From Bacteroidota bacterium (GTDB lineage: Bacteria > Bacteroidota > Bacteroidia > Flavobacteriales_F > PHOS-HE28), in NCBI GenBank assembly GCA_023412755.1, contig JAEZCB010000058.1, positions 1-8,034 on the forward strand: 8,034 nt of DNA, written 5' to 3'. The translations under genes and the position numbers were made by a program. Below the pieces are notes generated by a model. That model was not told the DNA's origin. It searched no databases and saw only the letters and a program-made list of their open reading frames with translations. Shown piece by piece: positions 7,501-8,034 of the stretch (position 1 is its first letter; the number at the start of each line of letters is the position of its first letter).

Positions 7501-8034
7501 TCCATGGTGTTCACGATGCGGGGATCACTATTCCAGTGACCGCTGATGTGGCCGTTAGCGGAACGTACACCATCAACGCCACCATGCTTGGCATGAGCGG
7601 CCTATCCTGCTTCAGCCTGGAGGATCTGCACACGGGGATCACCACCCCGCTGAACAATGGTGGCAGCTACAGTTTCCAGATCGATGCGGACGATGATGCG
7701 GCCACACCGCGCTTCCTTCTACACGCCACAACACCGCTGGCTTTCGGTGTTACCGATGTGCTTTGCAGCGGTGATGCCACAGGTGCGGCCGCAGTGACCA
7801 TCGCGGATGGCGTTGCGGACATCCATTGGACGGACCCCTTCGGGGCCACCATCGATCTGGTGGAGAACGCCACCGGCACGGTCACCCTTGATGGACTCAC
7901 TGCTGGCACATACATGGTCACGGTATCGGGTACCGGTACCGGCTGTGGCAGCCTGGTGCAGGAATTCGAGGTGGCCGCTCCGTTCCATTTGGAAGCTTCG
8001 GTCATGGACGTGGTGGAGGCCTCCTGCGCCGGAA
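4527..8034 (+). CDS. Large modular exported surface protein (Calx-beta-like, beta-helix-like and SprB-like modules), 3'-truncated by window edge
   Basis: An unbroken frame of 1169 codons runs from ATG 4527 past the right edge with no stop. Residues 1-31 form a signal peptide (basic n-region, IALITLTLAFL core, VRA cleavage before Gln). The rest reads as a chain of beta-rich modules. An N-terminal domain (about 34-212) contains LSRGSGINAS and FRRSGTGPNAFQWRYSLDG. A Calx-beta-like domain (218-331) ends LTIVDND. A jelly-roll-like domain (about 339-530) runs from FFDGGGNDSW to WAIDNVELHG. A repetitive Gly/Thr/Asn-rich, beta-helix-like stretch (about 533-700) follows. Next are QQRYIPGGATNWRLLGSP (706-722), DGFNLVSNPLPSAIDF (836-851) and a T9SS-cargo module (about 1028-1066). 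A SprB-like repeat (about 1073-1158) is followed by the start of a second. I recognise no enzymatic residues. The likely role is adhesion or structure at the cell surface. A C-terminal T9SS domain is expected beyond the window but not seen. Confidence 0.9.
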   Translation, partial: MRKLSTLRSSFHARIALITLTLAFLHTGVRAQVAAWELDGNAGNEVTVAATTTASNVTVGPLSRGSGINASSLNHAFAANAFESTSLATAVSLNEFFQFSIAPQAGYQVSLSTLDANFRRSGTGPNAFQWRYSLDGFSTTGVDIGSTINYTGSEANGAAQPQIDLSTIAALQNIQPGTTVTFRLYAWGASAGTGTFALGRLAGNDLAIGGTVTPVASNTTVQFAQATQSVSEAAGTVDVTVSITSPSATQATSLLVALTSGDNSLVGGFTSQTITFPAGSSTPQTITLTLVDNSTCDGNAVLSFGMENVTGGDAATVGQPSTQTLTIVDNDQVQDVQLARQFFDGGGNDSWSIVTGGANISTTQGAGDTPPNQRILSPSASWQVNNATATLELGTVFLNNASDLSIRARVASLSTTTGNGHELDDQVQFFANVNGGGFPATADITITGVGLGASAGNARWGYATGTGVASTTAGTPVTFTPSSGGNQTSEGYSYVVIYLPAGTESVELRVIATNDAAGEVWAIDNVELHGNTCPRNYYSEASGNMTDPIWSPFPGGTPGPALINEAANIIVQSGFTVTNTTNNSVNNITVASGGVLVLNSGFGLTAYGNTVSIEGTLTANQGTLALAGSSATTLSATSPLQLHDLTVNTPAGTAAQGIINIKGSLRLQQGVFDANGATVTLVSDADGTGRLGVVQSGASYSGDITQQRYIPGGATNWRLLGSPVEGATVAQWMDDFITAGFPGSHFPEFFDPPGVYWPSIRWYDEAVPGSDVNDGLLGVESSATTLAAGRGYAVWSGDSLGGTAPFTVDVTGVPRVAQNPLNLPVTWTDSGNPSVDGFNLVSNPLPSAIDFTAIDRGADVQNLYYVYNPATGNNEAWAMGIGQGTADGIIRSSQGFWLKAIGPATTTTVLESDKVAAPAGGSFGGLEQVNVPIVSLKISSALNPYSDEALIVFGMGTPGLDEMDVPKLVYAHPDAPQIALRNGSDQDMHMEFHGVHDAGITIPVTADVAVSGTYTINATMLGMSGLSCFSLEDLHTGITTPLNNGGSYSFQIDADDDAATPRFLLHATTPLAFGVTDVLCSGDATGAAAVTIADGVADIHWTDPFGATIDLVENATGTVTLDGLTAGTYMVTVSGTGTGCGSLVQEFEVAAPFHLEASVMDVVEASCAG
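7740..8000 (+). other. SprB-like repeat module within the large surface protein
   Basis: Residues about 1073-1158 of the large protein match the shape of the SprB repeat: a leading VTDVLCSGDATGAAAV with Cys1080, a central IHWTDPFGA strand, then VTLDGLTAGTYMVTVSG and a closing Cys1140. The GG-x-PPY-type turn common in SprB repeats is not evident, so this is a divergent copy. The next copy seems to begin near residue 1160 (DVVEASCAG), because the cysteine and glycine recur in phase. Such repeats are named after the gliding adhesin of Flavobacterium johnsoniae but occur widely in Bacteroidota surface proteins, so they do not prove gliding motility. Confidence 0.6.

Noticed and set aside
7928..7941. 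Tandem GGTACC GGTACC in the large gene, considered as a mobile or recombination site
   Set aside because: It is a two-copy, 6-base repeat in a Gly-Thr-rich coding stretch with no flanking structure, so chance or codon bias explains it.
5652..8005. Further minus-strand frames (such as 5652-6113, 6137-6589, 6993-7514, 7667-8005)
   Set aside because: All are antisense to the continuous 1169-codon frame. Their composition reflects the Thr/Gly/Ala-rich codons of the sense gene. Some look hydrophobic, but only as complements of that codon bias.
1..8034. Search for defence genes, transposases, CRISPR arrays, tRNAs or riboswitches
   Set aside because: No matching protein motifs, phased repeats or folded RNA signatures were seen by eye. 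The gene content is housekeeping and exported proteins.

Overview
The window looks like a chromosomal segment from a member of the Bacteroidota, with moderately high GC for that phylum (high fifties percent by eye). The evidence is the Bacteroidota-style MnmA sequence, two exported proteins of the type IX secretion (T9SS) kind, a DUF2141 protein, a SprB-like repeat, and the lack of Shine-Dalgarno sequences before most starts. I cannot name a genus. A GC-rich Flavobacteriales-like or Chitinophagales-like lineage would fit.

Region 1 (1-4413) is a tight block of five plus-strand genes. It runs: the 3' part of mnmA (tRNA 2-thiouridylase), a lipoprotein of no named function, an S8 subtilisin-like protease with a T9SS-type C-terminal domain, aat (leucyl/phenylalanyl-tRNA-protein transferase), and a small exported DUF2141 protein. 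Three of the four junctions overlap by 1 to 4 bases (ATGA, TGATG, ATGA) and the fourth has a 3-base gap. This argues for one transcript and coupled translation. Two tRNA-dependent cytoplasmic enzymes therefore alternate with three envelope or secreted proteins. The grouping may only be economical packing of housekeeping genes.

Region 2 (4414-4526) is the only real intergenic gap, 113 bases. It holds a plausible Bacteroidota-type promoter and an 8-base direct repeat spaced 21 bases apart. I see no convincing intrinsic terminator.

Region 3 (4527-8034) is a single open frame of 1169 codons that runs off the right edge without a stop. It encodes a large, modular, exported beta-rich protein: signal peptide, an N-terminal beta domain, a Calx-beta-like domain, a jelly-roll-like domain, a beta-helix-like stretch, modules typical of Bacteroidota T9SS cargo, and the start of SprB-like repeats. 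It is most likely a cell-surface or secreted protein whose T9SS sorting domain lies beyond the window.

The minus strand carries many long open frames, but all lie antisense to well-supported genes and look like GC-driven shadows. I see no RNA genes, mobile elements, CRISPR arrays or defence systems. Apart from the uncharacterised lipoprotein and the large surface protein, the region looks ordinary.
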